A stretch of DNA of 40,157 nt from a virus. Numbering within the stretch: the stretch's first letter is position 1; each line of letters opens with the position of its first letter. Below the pieces are notes generated by a model. The model worked only from the letters and a program-made list of their open reading frames with translations, had not been told where the DNA came from and made no database searches. Positions 7,033 through 15,415 of the stretch are shown one piece after another. A program made the position numbers and the translations under genes. Where the stretch lies: the IMG/VR virus record IMGVR_UViG_3300033149_001491, positions 1 through 40,157 of that record; one strand, given 5' to 3'.

Positions 7033-7287
7033 ATGCACATATCAGAGGTTAAGGAATTTTTAGATAGGTTTCCGGAAATCTATAGGATTGATATTAAAGG
7101 AAGCAAATTGGTGGTTAGCACATCCATCTTCAAATGGGTTGATGCAACTTGGGGTGAGTCGGATGTAGTTGAAGATGGCATAGCTTTGATGGGCAGCATA
7201 GACTTGGAAAGTGGTGAAATAGAAATACCAAAACATCAATTGCCTATAGGAATTGGTAGTGGTGCACCAAGATATATACTTAGATAA
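7033..7287 (+). CDS. Small hypothetical protein
   Basis: 84 residues, mostly predicted strands with an N-terminal amphipathic helix; no cysteines. CAGGAG lies eight to nine bases before the ATG. The frame is the same as the upstream nuclease, separated only by TAG and one codon, but the good ribosome-binding site argues for an independent start. No family recognised. Confidence 0.6.
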   Translation: MHISEVKEFLDRFPEIYRIDIKGSKLVVSTSIFKWVDATWGESDVVEDGIALMGSIDLESGEIEIPKHQLPIGIGSGAPRYILR

Positions 7288-7301
7288 TACAGGAGGTTGA
7301 T

Positions 7302-7532
7302 ATGCCTGGTTATGTCAAAGATGGACAGTATGTAGAAGTTAAGGACAGATTTGGAGAGCTTCCATTTGACCATGAGCTGGCAATAGAGTTGGCTGAGTTA
7401 TTCAAGCGGAGGACTGGTATGACCTTCAAACAGTCCAGGTTCCTGCTCTTACCTAGCCAGACCCAGAATGATTTAATCCGTGATGCTTCCATAGCGGTTC
7501 AGAATAAGAGGAAAAGGAGACAACAGAAATGA
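7302..7532 (+). CDS. Small hypothetical protein with basic C-terminus
   Basis: 76 residues. A helical middle (HELAIELAELFKRRTG) is followed by a strongly basic tail (NKRKRRQQK). AGGAGG lies upstream. Its TGA overlaps the ATG of the Sak4-like ATPase gene, so the two are translationally coupled and may act together. Function unknown. Confidence 0.6.
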   Translation: MPGYVKDGQYVEVKDRFGELPFDHELAIELAELFKRRTGMTFKQSRFLLLPSQTQNDLIRDASIAVQNKRKRRQQK

Positions 7533-8371
7533 TATTTGGCGGATGGGGAGAAGATAAATCGGCCAAGAGTACCTTAGCATTGTCATTTCCAAAACCAATG
7601 GTCTATATGGAATTTGATATAGGCGGCTTCCGTAGAGCTTGCCGTAATCTGCCACACCTACCTATCAAGGATTGGTATGACCAAAAGCTAATCAAGTATG
7701 AGGCTTATCCCTTGCCCATGACTTTTGGTAAGTTTGACCCATCCAAGTTAGAATTGAAGCCCAGCAGGTTGGTAGTTGGTATGAAGGAACTGTTCTATAA
7801 GTTTGCTTCCAACTATGTCAAGCATCTACAAGACCCTAATGTAGCCACCATTGTCATAGATACAGCTACCATCCTCAAGACGGTTACAGACGATGCTTAC
7901 CTCCAGGAAATACAGGAAATCCAGATGGAGACAATGAATCCTCAGACCGGTCTGGATAAGAATAACAAGCCTCTGAGGACTCAGCTCCAACAGATTGAAT
8001 ATAAGGAGCCTAACAACCGGACTAGAGGTATTTACTATAATGCCAAATCCCATGGCAAGCACCTGGTATTGACCCATCATGCCAGAGACGAATACAAGCC
8101 AATGCTTCAGAGGGATGGAACAATAGCCACTACTGCCACCGGTAAGAGGGAGAGAGCTGGCTTTGCCACACTTGGTGATAGTGCAGATATTATTGTTAGA
8201 TGCCGATGGAAAGATGCTAAAAAGGACAATAAAGGTAATATCATAGAACCTGGCAAACCATATTGCCAGGTTGAGTTGGCTGAGGTAAAAGAGTTGGAGG
8301 GTATGATATTTGAGTATCCAACTTTTGAGCTTATAGATAGAGCAATTAAATTTATTAGGGGCGAAACATAA
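7529..8371 (+). CDS. Sak4-like (AAA_24) RecA-fold ATPase, probable annealing recombinase
   Basis: 280 residues. It starts with a modified Walker A, GGWGEDKSAKST (4-15, Lys13-Ser14), then an acidic YMEFDIGG segment, Walker B TIVIDT (107-112) and a later HLVLTHHARDE segment. This order fits the AAA_24/Sak4 family of RecA-core phage proteins that anneal single strands, helped by a cognate SSB (known for Sak4 of phage HK620). Neighbours are an SSB-like protein and a PD-(D/E)XK nuclease. The Walker A is unusual: Ala-Lys replaces Gly-Lys. Confidence 0.75.
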   Translation: MIFGGWGEDKSAKSTLALSFPKPMVYMEFDIGGFRRACRNLPHLPIKDWYDQKLIKYEAYPLPMTFGKFDPSKLELKPSRLVVGMKELFYKFASNYVKHLQDPNVATIVIDTATILKTVTDDAYLQEIQEIQMETMNPQTGLDKNNKPLRTQLQQIEYKEPNNRTRGIYYNAKSHGKHLVLTHHARDEYKPMLQRDGTIATTATGKRERAGFATLGDSADIIVRCRWKDAKKDNKGNIIEPGKPYCQVELAEVKELEGMIFEYPTFELIDRAIKFIRGET

Positions 8372-8484
8372 TGCTCGGTGTGAGGATAGAGTCAGTTTAC
8401 TGGACACCAAAGACAAGTATATTACTAATAAGGTGCCAATCGGGTATAATGCTTTGGAAATCGGCTTCACCAGAAGCCCATTAA
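8371..8484 (+). CDS. Very small hypothetical protein
   Basis: 37 residues. The ATG overlaps the stop of the ATPase gene (TAATG), with AGGGG upstream; the end is followed directly by the ribosome-binding site of the next gene. Contains one cysteine and two tryptophans. Spacing is gene-like, but the product is too short for a family call. Confidence 0.4.
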   Translation: MLGVRIESVYWTPKTSILLIRCQSGIMLWKSASPEAH

Positions 8485-8497
8485 GGAGTGAAAGGAA

Positions 8498-8839
8498 ATG
8501 AAGGTTTATGTGGATGCATCACCAAGTGAGCTAGTCTGTGTTCCTGAAACGGGTGTGCCTTACTGTGAAATCTTGGTGGGTAAAACAGACAGTGAAGCCA
8601 AGTATTTGGCAGTAATCAGGGCACTAGAGAAATTCCCTAATACCACTGAAATACTGTCCGATAGTGAGGTTGTAATCAGGCAGATAAATACCGGACTTGG
8701 TAAATCCAATATTGCCTATGCTTGTGGTACACAAAATCTCAAGTCATTACTCCACAAGGTGTTGGAACTTTGTAAGGATAATGTAACATTCATACACATT
8801 CCCAGAAAACAAAATCCCGCTGGGAGGTTATTAGGCTAA
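8498..8839 (+). CDS. RNase H-like protein
   Basis: 113 residues. It begins MKVYVDAS (Asp6), then DSEAKYLAVIRALE (Glu33) and ILSDSEVVIRQI (Asp55): the first three acidic residues of an RNase H core, in the order of the RVT_3/RNase HI group. The final segment HIPRKQNPAGRLLG matches the family's last helix, but the usual fourth Asp is missing. RNase H would remove RNA primers during replication. GAAAGGA precedes the ATG. Confidence 0.7.
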   Translation: MKVYVDASPSELVCVPETGVPYCEILVGKTDSEAKYLAVIRALEKFPNTTEILSDSEVVIRQINTGLGKSNIAYACGTQNLKSLLHKVLELCKDNVTFIHIPRKQNPAGRLLG

Positions 8840-9582
8840 TGACCATAATGCTTGACCATTTTGAACCGGTCCAGATTGAAAACCTTATCCAGCAATCTGT
8901 TGGTGTCCATAGGATGGGATTGAATGGGCAAGGCATAGCTGATTATATGTGGTTTGCCGTGGATGGACATAGGATACAGATTGAAAGAAAACAGGCTGAT
9001 GAGGTTCTTGGTGGTATGGATTCTGTGGAGGAGCAACTACAAAGAGAATTGCAAAATGGAGTGGAGGAAACCATCCTCCTCATAGAGGGTGTTTGTGAGC
9101 CAGTATTTGGACTAAAAATAGCCACACAGACCTGGCGTAGGGCTAAACAAAAGAATGTCCTGGTGCCGGGTAGAACATACAACTGCTCATACACTGGATA
9201 TAAGGCTTGGCAGAATCAGCTAGATAAGGCTGGAGTTACCATTGTAGAAACCTTTGACTATACTGCTACTGCCATGACTTTGGTAGCTCTTTATCAGAAT
9301 AGCCAAAAGGAGGAACACAAGACACTTAGGCGTTATATTAAGGATAGGATATACATTGAATTACGGAATCCACACATTCTCTCATTGATGGGATTGAAAG
9401 GTGCCGGACTTGGTGAGGAAAAGGCTAAAGCAATTATAGCTAGGTATGGGACTTTCTGGTATGCAATACAGCAACCAGCAGAGGAACTGGCAGAAACTCT
9501 AGTAGGAGAGGAGGGCAAGGAAAAGAGATTGGGTATTAAGGCAGTGGAGAGATTATTTAAAGCTATAGGGAGGCAAGTATGA
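8839..9582 (+). CDS. XPF/ERCC4-type nuclease
   Basis: 247 residues. The N-terminal domain has an Asp at 35, then IERKQADEVLG (ERK at 49-51, Asp54), the ERKxxxD signature of the XPF/MUS81 nuclease fold. Residues about 183-204 (LKGAGLGEEKAKAII) form a helix-hairpin-helix DNA-binding motif. Such enzymes cut branched or flap DNA; here it probably resolves replication or recombination structures. The frame starts one base before the end of the RNase H-like gene. Confidence 0.8.
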   Translation: MTIMLDHFEPVQIENLIQQSVGVHRMGLNGQGIADYMWFAVDGHRIQIERKQADEVLGGMDSVEEQLQRELQNGVEETILLIEGVCEPVFGLKIATQTWRRAKQKNVLVPGRTYNCSYTGYKAWQNQLDKAGVTIVETFDYTATAMTLVALYQNSQKEEHKTLRRYIKDRIYIELRNPHILSLMGLKGAGLGEEKAKAIIARYGTFWYAIQQPAEELAETLVGEEGKEKRLGIKAVERLFKAIGRQV

Positions 9583-9770
9583 TTCCAGACTCATTCATAA
9601 TCTGCAACACTTGTGGTAACAAGATACATACACCAGAACATCCCACACCAGGGGATTATATACAATGTTCCTATTGTGGCACACCATATAGATATATTAA
9701 GGCTGGAAAGGATATTATCACTAAGGAGGTTGCAAGCGATGGAAAAAGAATTGACTACCAGCAAGATTGA
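9579..9770 (+). CDS. Zinc-ribbon protein
   Basis: 63 residues with CNTCGNKI (from residue 9) and CSYCGTPYRYI (from about residue 30): a complete four-cysteine zinc ribbon covering most of the protein. It starts within the stop of the XPF-type gene (ATGA), with GGGAGG upstream. Probably binds nucleic acid or a protein partner; role unknown. Confidence 0.65.
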   Translation: MIPDSFIICNTCGNKIHTPEHPTPGDYIQCSYCGTPYRYIKAGKDIITKEVASDGKRIDYQQD

Positions 9771-9996
9771 GAACAACCGATTCCTGCTAGGACAACTGGA
9801 ACTCAGCCTCATAATCAAGAGGATTATCAGGCACTACCAATATCATAACAAGAACCAAAATCCAAAGGCTGTAGTAATCCCACTATTAAAGGAAGTTGAT
9901 GGAGTTGAAGTCATCTATGAAAAAGAAATATTGGACACCAAACCAAGAACTGGTAGGTCTGGTGGCACAGACAGTCCAGACAATAGCCAAACATAA
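9739..9996 (+). CDS. Small hypothetical protein
   Basis: 85 residues. ATG 9739 was chosen because AAGGAGG lies nine bases upstream; the frame extends further back without a better site. The centre is a basic amphipathic helix (LSLIIKRIIRHYQYH), followed by strands. Its last 80 bases overlap the next gene in another frame, so the C-terminal tail is less certain. Confidence 0.5.
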   Translation: MEKELTTSKIENNRFLLGQLELSLIIKRIIRHYQYHNKNQNPKAVVIPLLKEVDGVEVIYEKEILDTKPRTGRSGGTDSPDNSQT

Positions 9997-10141
9997 GGGC
10001 TATGCAGCCTATCCCAAAGAGGTTGATATTAAGTTAGTGCTAGAAGCTTTGGCTCTGGTTAATATAGCAATAAAGGAGTGTCAGGATGGAACTAGAAGAG
10101 ACAGGGACAAAGGTACAGAGAGAGCTGCACGCTTATGGTGA
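9917..10141 (+). CDS. Small helical hypothetical protein
   Basis: 74 residues, largely helical (VAQTVQTIAKHKGYAAYP, then KLVLEALALVNIAIKE), resembling small phage proteins I have seen without function. It overlaps both neighbours heavily (80 and 56 bases). GGAG lies 12-13 bases upstream of this ATG. The amino-acid pattern looks more protein-like than the competing frame's tail. Confidence 0.5.
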   Translation: MKKKYWTPNQELVGLVAQTVQTIAKHKGYAAYPKEVDIKLVLEALALVNIAIKECQDGTRRDRDKGTERAARLW

Positions 10142-10271
10142 ATGGAAAACAGTAGAACCAACCATAACAATGACCATTAAGGCTCCCAAAGGTATATGCC
10201 AAATCTACGGGAATACTCCACAAGCTAGTAAGGCTATAAGAGCCTTTATGGAGTGTCATAGAGAGGATTAG
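10086..10271 (+). CDS. Small hypothetical protein
   Basis: 61 residues with a beta-rich centre (TITMTIKAPKG) and a helical end. AAAGGAG precedes the ATG. It overlaps the previous gene by 56 bases and ends in TAG one base before the LAGLIDADG gene. No family recognised. Confidence 0.55.
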   Translation: MELEETGTKVQRELHAYGEWKTVEPTITMTIKAPKGICQIYGNTPQASKAIRAFMECHRED

Positions 10272-10272
10272 T

Positions 10273-10719
10273 ATGGAACAGATAGAATTGGCATACTTTG
10301 CAGGATTCTTTGATGGAGAAGGTTCAGTATCCATAACCAAGGCAGGTTCCAAAAACCATTATAGGCTACAGTGTGGAATTACTCAAACCAACCACAGATT
10401 GTTAATATTGTTCAAGGATAATTTTGGTGGTGGCATAACCGAAATGTCCACCCATTATGAGGCTAGGTGGGGCAGGAAGCAATGTTGGAGGTGGTGGATA
10501 ACAGACACTAAGGCAGGGGAATTTCTGTCCATCATACTTCCCTACCTCAAACTCAAAAAGGGGGAGGCACAGGTTGCCATAGAATTCCTCACAACTAGAA
10601 CAGGACATAGAGGAAACATACCGACACAAGAATGGGAGGTAGCTATACAGGAAACATACATTTCAAGATTGCAGGATGCTAGAATACTATCATTGGTGGA
10701 GGAGCATAAGGATGACTGA
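10273..10719 (+). CDS. LAGLIDADG homing endonuclease (single motif)
   Basis: 148 residues. LAYFAGFFDGEGSV near the N-terminus is the LAGLIDADG helix with its catalytic acid; one copy means it should act as a homodimer. It is freestanding, not in an intron, and sits between a small gene and the methyltransferase, overlapping the latter slightly. GAGAGGATT precedes the ATG. It would make a double-strand break in phages lacking the gene. Confidence 0.85.
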   Translation: MEQIELAYFAGFFDGEGSVSITKAGSKNHYRLQCGITQTNHRLLILFKDNFGGGITEMSTHYEARWGRKQCWRWWITDTKAGEFLSIILPYLKLKKGEAQVAIEFLTTRTGHRGNIPTQEWEVAIQETYISRLQDARILSLVEEHKDD

Positions 10720-11524
10720 ATTCGCACCCGAACACACAAGAGATGAGGAAACTGGTTGGATTCTTTTTCCTAGGGATACTCAGTTTAGGAAACAGTTATT
10801 CTTTCCTGCTGAGGTTAACCAACATCCGGCTAAAATGAACCTACACCTACAGCAAGCCTGCATTGAGTATGTGGCTAGGGAAGGTGAGATAATACTAGAC
10901 CCATTTGGAGGGACAGGTAGCCTAATGATAGCCGCATTACAAGGCATTAGAGTAATCCTGCTAGAGATTGAGGATGGCTACCATCAACTACAACAACAGG
11001 CTAAGGATGAATTGGAAAGGCAGGTGCCTGGAGCCGGTAACCTGGTTATCCTAATACACGCCGATAATAGGATGGTAATGCCCATACCATGCAGCCACAT
11101 TATTACCTCACCACCTTATGCTAAGGCTCTACACCAAAAGACAATCCGTAAGGGTGCTGAGGATGATGACTTTGTTAAGATGGATAAACTGATAAACCAG
11201 TATAGTAAAAGTCCCAGGAATATTGGTGCTATGGATAACTTCCTATACAACCAGACAATGGAGAAGGTTTATAAACTCTGTTATGATTCCATTCTACCTG
11301 GAGGCACCTTAACTATTATACTCAAGGACAGGATAGAGAAGCAGAGAAGAATTAGCCTCACTGGTTGGGCTGATAAAGTATGTCAGAGGATAGGCTTCAA
11401 ACAGATACTACATGAGAGGTGGAAAACGCCTGGCATACAATTTACGGCCATTAACAAAGCACATGGGCTTGAGGTCGTGGAAGATGAGAGTATTATGATT
11501 TATAAAAAGGAGGGTAGTGATTAA
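10712..11524 (+). CDS. DNA methyltransferase (N4-cytosine or N6-adenine type)
   Basis: 270 residues from ATG 10712, chosen for the GGAGGAGCATAAG before it. Motif I DPFGGTGS (63-70) binds AdoMet; motif IV TSPPY (132-136) is the catalytic loop of amino-methyltransferases. Motif I precedes motif IV with no large recognition domain between them, so the order is like gamma-type or permuted enzymes rather than the common beta type. No restriction partner is seen; likely protects phage DNA or marks it for regulation. Confidence 0.85.
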   Translation: MTEFAPEHTRDEETGWILFPRDTQFRKQLFFPAEVNQHPAKMNLHLQQACIEYVAREGEIILDPFGGTGSLMIAALQGIRVILLEIEDGYHQLQQQAKDELERQVPGAGNLVILIHADNRMVMPIPCSHIITSPPYAKALHQKTIRKGAEDDDFVKMDKLINQYSKSPRNIGAMDNFLYNQTMEKVYKLCYDSILPGGTLTIILKDRIEKQRRISLTGWADKVCQRIGFKQILHERWKTPGIQFTAINKAHGLEVVEDESIMIYKKEGSD

Positions 11525-11708
11525 CTATTTATTAGGACTAGCCGGTATGTGGATATTCACTGACGGTATCATCAGTATCCGCCTCTACATCAATGCTAAG
11601 GATGAAACTGGTAAGAAAACTCAATGTTGGTCACATGACCACTCTATCAGGGTTATCAGGATGCTGATTGGTATAGGTATAATGGTAATAGGAGGATTAA
11701 ATGGATAG
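11517..11708 (+). CDS. Small membrane protein
   Basis: 63 residues from a GTG start overlapping the methyltransferase stop, behind AAGGAGG. Two hydrophobic helices (about 2-20 and 48-61, MLIGIGIMVIGG) flank a polar loop with one cysteine and a histidine-rich turn. Probably in the inner membrane; role unknown. Confidence 0.6.
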   Translation: MINYLLGLAGMWIFTDGIISIRLYINAKDETGKKTQCWSHDHSIRVIRMLIGIGIMVIGGLNG

Positions 11709-11913
11709 TCAATATAACCCCATAGGATACACAGAACTTCAGGTTGGGAACATTCCAACATTCAAACCATTTATTGGTTATGAGGTAATTGGTTTGGCTT
11801 TGTCAGAATACTCATTAGACGAGACATTAGAACCATTTGCCGTAACCAATGGAATCCTTGGTGGGTATGAGCAACCCATTATTTGGTGTAAAAGGAAGGT
11901 ATATGATAGGTAA
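11701..11913 (+). CDS. Small hypothetical protein
   Basis: 70 residues with no cysteine cluster or clear motif, proline- and glycine-containing and probably beta-rich. GGAGG precedes the ATG, which overlaps the previous gene. Its TAA overlaps the polymerase ATG, so translation of the polymerase is likely coupled to it. Confidence 0.6.
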   Translation: MDSQYNPIGYTELQVGNIPTFKPFIGYEVIGLALSEYSLDETLEPFAVTNGILGGYEQPIIWCKRKVYDR

Positions 11914-13571
11914 TGTATTTTGTTAATGACCCATCAGCCCTTAGCTACTATCTGGGTGAGAAGGAGCCAACACCAGGCTTTGCCAAAAAGCTGCTGTTTG
12001 AAACATCACATCCATTAGTAGCTGTGGATGTAGAAACCATTAGTCTCAAGGAAAGGATTGCCATTGGCATTGGTATAGCCATATCACCTACTGAGGCTTT
12101 TTATTTCAGGACATTTCCAGAGGAGAGTCAGGCTATTCCCTGGCACTTATTAAAGAGTACAGGAATCACCAAAATCTACCATAACTCACTGTTTGACCTT
12201 TCAGCACTTAGAGAATTTGAGGTGGATAATACCAATATCCTTGACACTAATGTTATGTCCAGGCTCCTCGGTTATAAGTTCAACAGCCTGGTAGACCTTG
12301 GTATGGTGCATCAACTACCTATCACAGAGGCTAAGGAGATGATGCCAAGCAAAGGGACAATGTTGAATGTTGACCCTGATGAGGTGGCTAGGAAATGTAT
12401 GTATGACTGTTTGGCTACCTATAGGCTGTATCAGGACTTTTGGGCTAGGGTTGACCAGCAATATGTTGCTACGGAAATGCAGGTTATCCCAATCTGTATT
12501 GAGATGAGTAATAGAGGATTAAAGATTGACCAGGAGATGAGGTCTGAGGTGGAAGGCCAGCTACAGGAGCAGGCTGATTATTACTACTCCTTATGTGATA
12601 ATGAGGGTTTTAATCCTGGCTCTCCTCAGCAGGTGGCTTATATGCTGGCTAAGAGAGGAGCTTACTCGGTATTTCACAGGTTACCATTTACCAGGAATTA
12701 TAGGAAGCGAAGCCTATCCACAGCAGTAGAAATCTTGGAAAAGATGGATGACCCTCTAGCATCTATAGTGTTGGCTTACAGAGGCTACAGCAAATTACTT
12801 TCAACCTACATCAGACCTTGGGCAAAGGAGGATAGAGCCACTACCAGATTTCATTTGGATGCTATTACAGGCAGACCATCCAGCACAGATAGGAATATGC
12901 AGAATATACCTGGAAAGAAATTGCAGGCTGAGAGAGGCTACCCTAACTGTAGAAATATACTATTGCCAGATAGTGGTACTTGGACGGATGTTGACTGGAG
13001 CCAACTTGAATTAAGGATACTAGCATACCTTAGTCAGGACAGGGAGATGCTCCATATCTATGAGGTTGGTGGTGATATACACCAAACCACAGCAGACTTT
13101 CTGGATATTCCTAGAGCCACAGCCAAAAATGTGAACTTTGCCTTGGTCTATGGTGCTACAGACCAGACGTTGATGGAAACTGCCCACATTAGGAGTATTG
13201 AGAGGGCTAGACAGTTAAGGGAAAACATATTCAGGCTGTTTACTGGAGTAGGTGATTGGATTGAAACTCTTAACCATGGAATACCATCCTTTGCCACTAC
13301 AGTATTTGGCAGGACTATCAGATTGCCTGACCCTGAGGAGGAGAGCATAGATGGTATATATCGTAAGAATATCAATTATAGGATTCAGGGTACAGCAGCA
13401 GAGATATTAAAGAGAGGGTTGATAATACTCAAGGACTTACCTCTAGCCCTACAAGTCCACGACGAGGTTCTTTGTGATGGCTACTTCTCTGAATCTACAT
13501 TTGAGCCTTTGGAGCATATAGCTCCGTTCAGGACACCAGTGGAGGTTAAGTATCTTGCCAGATGGGAATAA
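11913..13571 (+). CDS. Family-A DNA polymerase with 3'-5' exonuclease
   Basis: 552 residues. Exonuclease motifs: DVE (39-41), HNSLFDL (90-96) and YDCLATY (164-170). Polymerase motifs: motif A DVDWSQLELRIL (catalytic Asp361, Glu366), motif B R401-K405-F409 before YG, and motif C QVHDEV (514-519). It lacks the 5'-nuclease domain of cellular Pol I and is compact, as in phage replicative enzymes. Phe409 matches Phe762 of E. coli Pol I. Last gene of the plus-strand unit, facing the structural block. Confidence 0.95.
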   Translation: MYFVNDPSALSYYLGEKEPTPGFAKKLLFETSHPLVAVDVETISLKERIAIGIGIAISPTEAFYFRTFPEESQAIPWHLLKSTGITKIYHNSLFDLSALREFEVDNTNILDTNVMSRLLGYKFNSLVDLGMVHQLPITEAKEMMPSKGTMLNVDPDEVARKCMYDCLATYRLYQDFWARVDQQYVATEMQVIPICIEMSNRGLKIDQEMRSEVEGQLQEQADYYYSLCDNEGFNPGSPQQVAYMLAKRGAYSVFHRLPFTRNYRKRSLSTAVEILEKMDDPLASIVLAYRGYSKLLSTYIRPWAKEDRATTRFHLDAITGRPSSTDRNMQNIPGKKLQAERGYPNCRNILLPDSGTWTDVDWSQLELRILAYLSQDREMLHIYEVGGDIHQTTADFLDIPRATAKNVNFALVYGATDQTLMETAHIRSIERARQLRENIFRLFTGVGDWIETLNHGIPSFATTVFGRTIRLPDPEEESIDGIYRKNINYRIQGTAAEILKRGLIILKDLPLALQVHDEVLCDGYFSESTFEPLEHIAPFRTPVEVKYLARWE

Positions 13572-13574
13572 CAG

Positions 13575-13612
13575 AGAGGGAGTCAAGGCGGCAACTAACC
13601 TCAACTCCCTCT
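13575..13612. terminator. Hairpin between convergent operons
   Basis: AGAGGGAGT (13575-13583) pairs perfectly with ACTCCCTCT (13604-13612) across a 20-base loop, in the short gap where the polymerase gene and the last structural gene converge. No T-tract follows on either strand, so it is not a standard intrinsic terminator, but the position suits a bidirectional transcription barrier. Confidence 0.45.
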
Positions 13613-13668
13613 ACAGCAAGGGTTTGTAACCGCCAAACTATTCCATTTGCTCGGTATCCCTTAACTGC

Positions 13669-15405
13669 CTATGCAGGTTGTTTTGTGCTCACAGATGATG
13701 TCCTTTTACGATACTCACTTTTGTTCCTTAACTTAGCCTCATATTCATTCAGCCTTGCCAAGCCCTCTGCCCTAAACCTATCACTCAATACAAGGTCTCC
13801 ATTAACAGTCTCAGCCCATTGCCCAGCTTCCTGTAGATGTTGGCTTATCTCCTCTAGTCTAGCTCTACCTTCGTTCATAAATCCTGTGGCTATATCACTC
13901 CAGCCAGAAGCCTGTTGGATATAGCTTAACAGATTATTGAGCCTAATACCGGCTTCCTGTAAATAACCCTGAGCCGCTGCCAGTCTGGTATTACCAATGT
14001 CAGTCCTGGCTCTGGCATAATCCGCATAAAGCTCTGCTACTCGGCTACCAGTATTCACCGCATCAATCTTGTCATCACCAGTTTCCAATAATCCCTCAGC
14101 ACCTACAGTAGCCTGTCCCAGGTCTGTGGTATCAACATCATCAAGGTAGGTATTGGCGGCATCCACCGCTGTTAATATGGCTGTCCTCAGTCCTGCTATA
14201 TCAGTGGTTATCTTAGTCAGCCAAAATTTGGCATCCTCGTCAGAATTGTTCTCCAGGTAGGTAACCACCTTATCCAAGGCTGTGTCTGCCAATGTGTGTA
14301 TGGCTGTAGTAAGTCCTAGCTCAGTCCTTAGTGCGGATAAGTCAGTGGCGGCCTGCTGCTCAAATTGCTGAGCCTCTATTAACAAGGCATAGCCAGCAGC
14401 ACCGATAGCCACAAGCTGGTCTAGTATGGCTGGATAACTACCTTCACTCATTTCACCTGGAGGGCTATGGTTCTCCTCATAGTAGATAGCCAGATGGTCA
14501 TCACCACTGGTAGTCATTTCCTCTTGGGACTGTCCTGCCCTCTTACTAACTATATACATAAAGTCTCCGTAGATGGAGAAGGAAACAAATTGCTGAGGAA
14601 CTAAATCAACAGGGTACTCTACTCTGATAATTCTATTGGCTATCGGTATCAGTGAGCTAATGTCCACACCTAACCTGCTCTTGGTATAATCAATCAGGTA
14701 GGCTGTTCCTGCTGCCATATCACCACCATTGATGAACTTGATAGCTCCATTCCTATAGTCCATGGTATAGTCAGTATCTCTGGTATAAGTGGTGGTGCCA
14801 GCAGCATTGGTAACCGTCTCACTCTTTGGACGGATTGGTTTATTAGCCAGGAATATATAACTGTCATAGGCATTACCAGTTCCTACATCAATTACATCTC
14901 CAGCAGCAGCAGTTCCAGCTACATTATCAACCTCTACTTCCTCTACGTATTTGAAATACCTATGACCTTGGACAGCATCACCAGCCACTAGCTGAGGTAA
15001 TGTCCATCGCTCCTCAATATAATGGTTGTTCTGGTCATAACCTTTAACTATGATGGTAAGCTCAGTTACGGAATTATCAGCATCAGTTAGGGTAACTGTC
15101 AACCTGCGAGGAACATCAGGAGTTTTATCTGTTATGGTTAAAGTGTCACCAGCACTAACATCATTAAGAGTCTGTGCATCCACAATAGCATCAGGGCCGG
15201 CTGTGTCTGGAGTGGTAATACTCTCATCCTCAACATCAAAATCTGTGGTTTGCTCATAAATACTTTCCTTAGGCAAATGGCGACTTAGGTCCTCCACAGC
15301 CCTCTTAACAGACCTGTCCAGCTCGGCATCAGACCATAATGAGCCGGTATCCTTGAGGTCAGTCCTTAATGCAGCCCTAAACTCAGGGAGTGTCATTCCT
15401 TGCAT
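13669..15405 (-). CDS. Virion protein with connector-like N-terminus and long helical tail
   Basis: 578 residues from the start at 15405, chosen because TAGGAGGGAT precedes it (an upstream ATG at 15435 lacks one). Residues 1-50 (TLPEFRAALRTDL ... WSDAELDRSVKRAV) resemble head-tail adaptor proteins. About 60-250 are beta-rich (DTLTITDKTPD and similar). About 330-560 form long Ala/Leu/Gln-rich helices, likely coiled coil. Probably a head-tail joining or tail protein. The last gene of the structural unit. Confidence 0.55.
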   Translation of the reverse strand: MQGMTLPEFRAALRTDLKDTGSLWSDAELDRSVKRAVEDLSRHLPKESIYEQTTDFDVEDESITTPDTAGPDAIVDAQTLNDVSAGDTLTITDKTPDVPRRLTVTLTDADNSVTELTIIVKGYDQNNHYIEERWTLPQLVAGDAVQGHRYFKYVEEVEVDNVAGTAAAGDVIDVGTGNAYDSYIFLANKPIRPKSETVTNAAGTTTYTRDTDYTMDYRNGAIKFINGGDMAAGTAYLIDYTKSRLGVDISSLIPIANRIIRVEYPVDLVPQQFVSFSIYGDFMYIVSKRAGQSQEEMTTSGDDHLAIYYEENHSPPGEMSEGSYPAILDQLVAIGAAGYALLIEAQQFEQQAATDLSALRTELGLTTAIHTLADTALDKVVTYLENNSDEDAKFWLTKITTDIAGLRTAILTAVDAANTYLDDVDTTDLGQATVGAEGLLETGDDKIDAVNTGSRVAELYADYARARTDIGNTRLAAAQGYLQEAGIRLNNLLSYIQQASGWSDIATGFMNEGRARLEEISQHLQEAGQWAETVNGDLVLSDRFRAEGLARLNEYEAKLRNKSEYRKRTSSVSTKQPA

Positions 15406-15415
15406 ATTATCCCTC

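Noticed and set aside
6142-7287. Readthrough of TAG 7027-7029 fusing the nuclease to the next gene
   Set aside because: The frames coincide, but the second gene has its own CAGGAG and ATG, so chance phase is the simpler view.
7826-8470. 214-codon minus-strand frame
   Set aside because: Antisense to the Sak4-like ATPase, whose Walker motifs are clear on the plus strand.
13562-13924. 120-codon plus-strand frame after the polymerase gene
   Set aside because: It is antisense to the structural gene at 13669-15405, has no ribosome-binding site and reads as low-complexity Ser/Leu/Pro.
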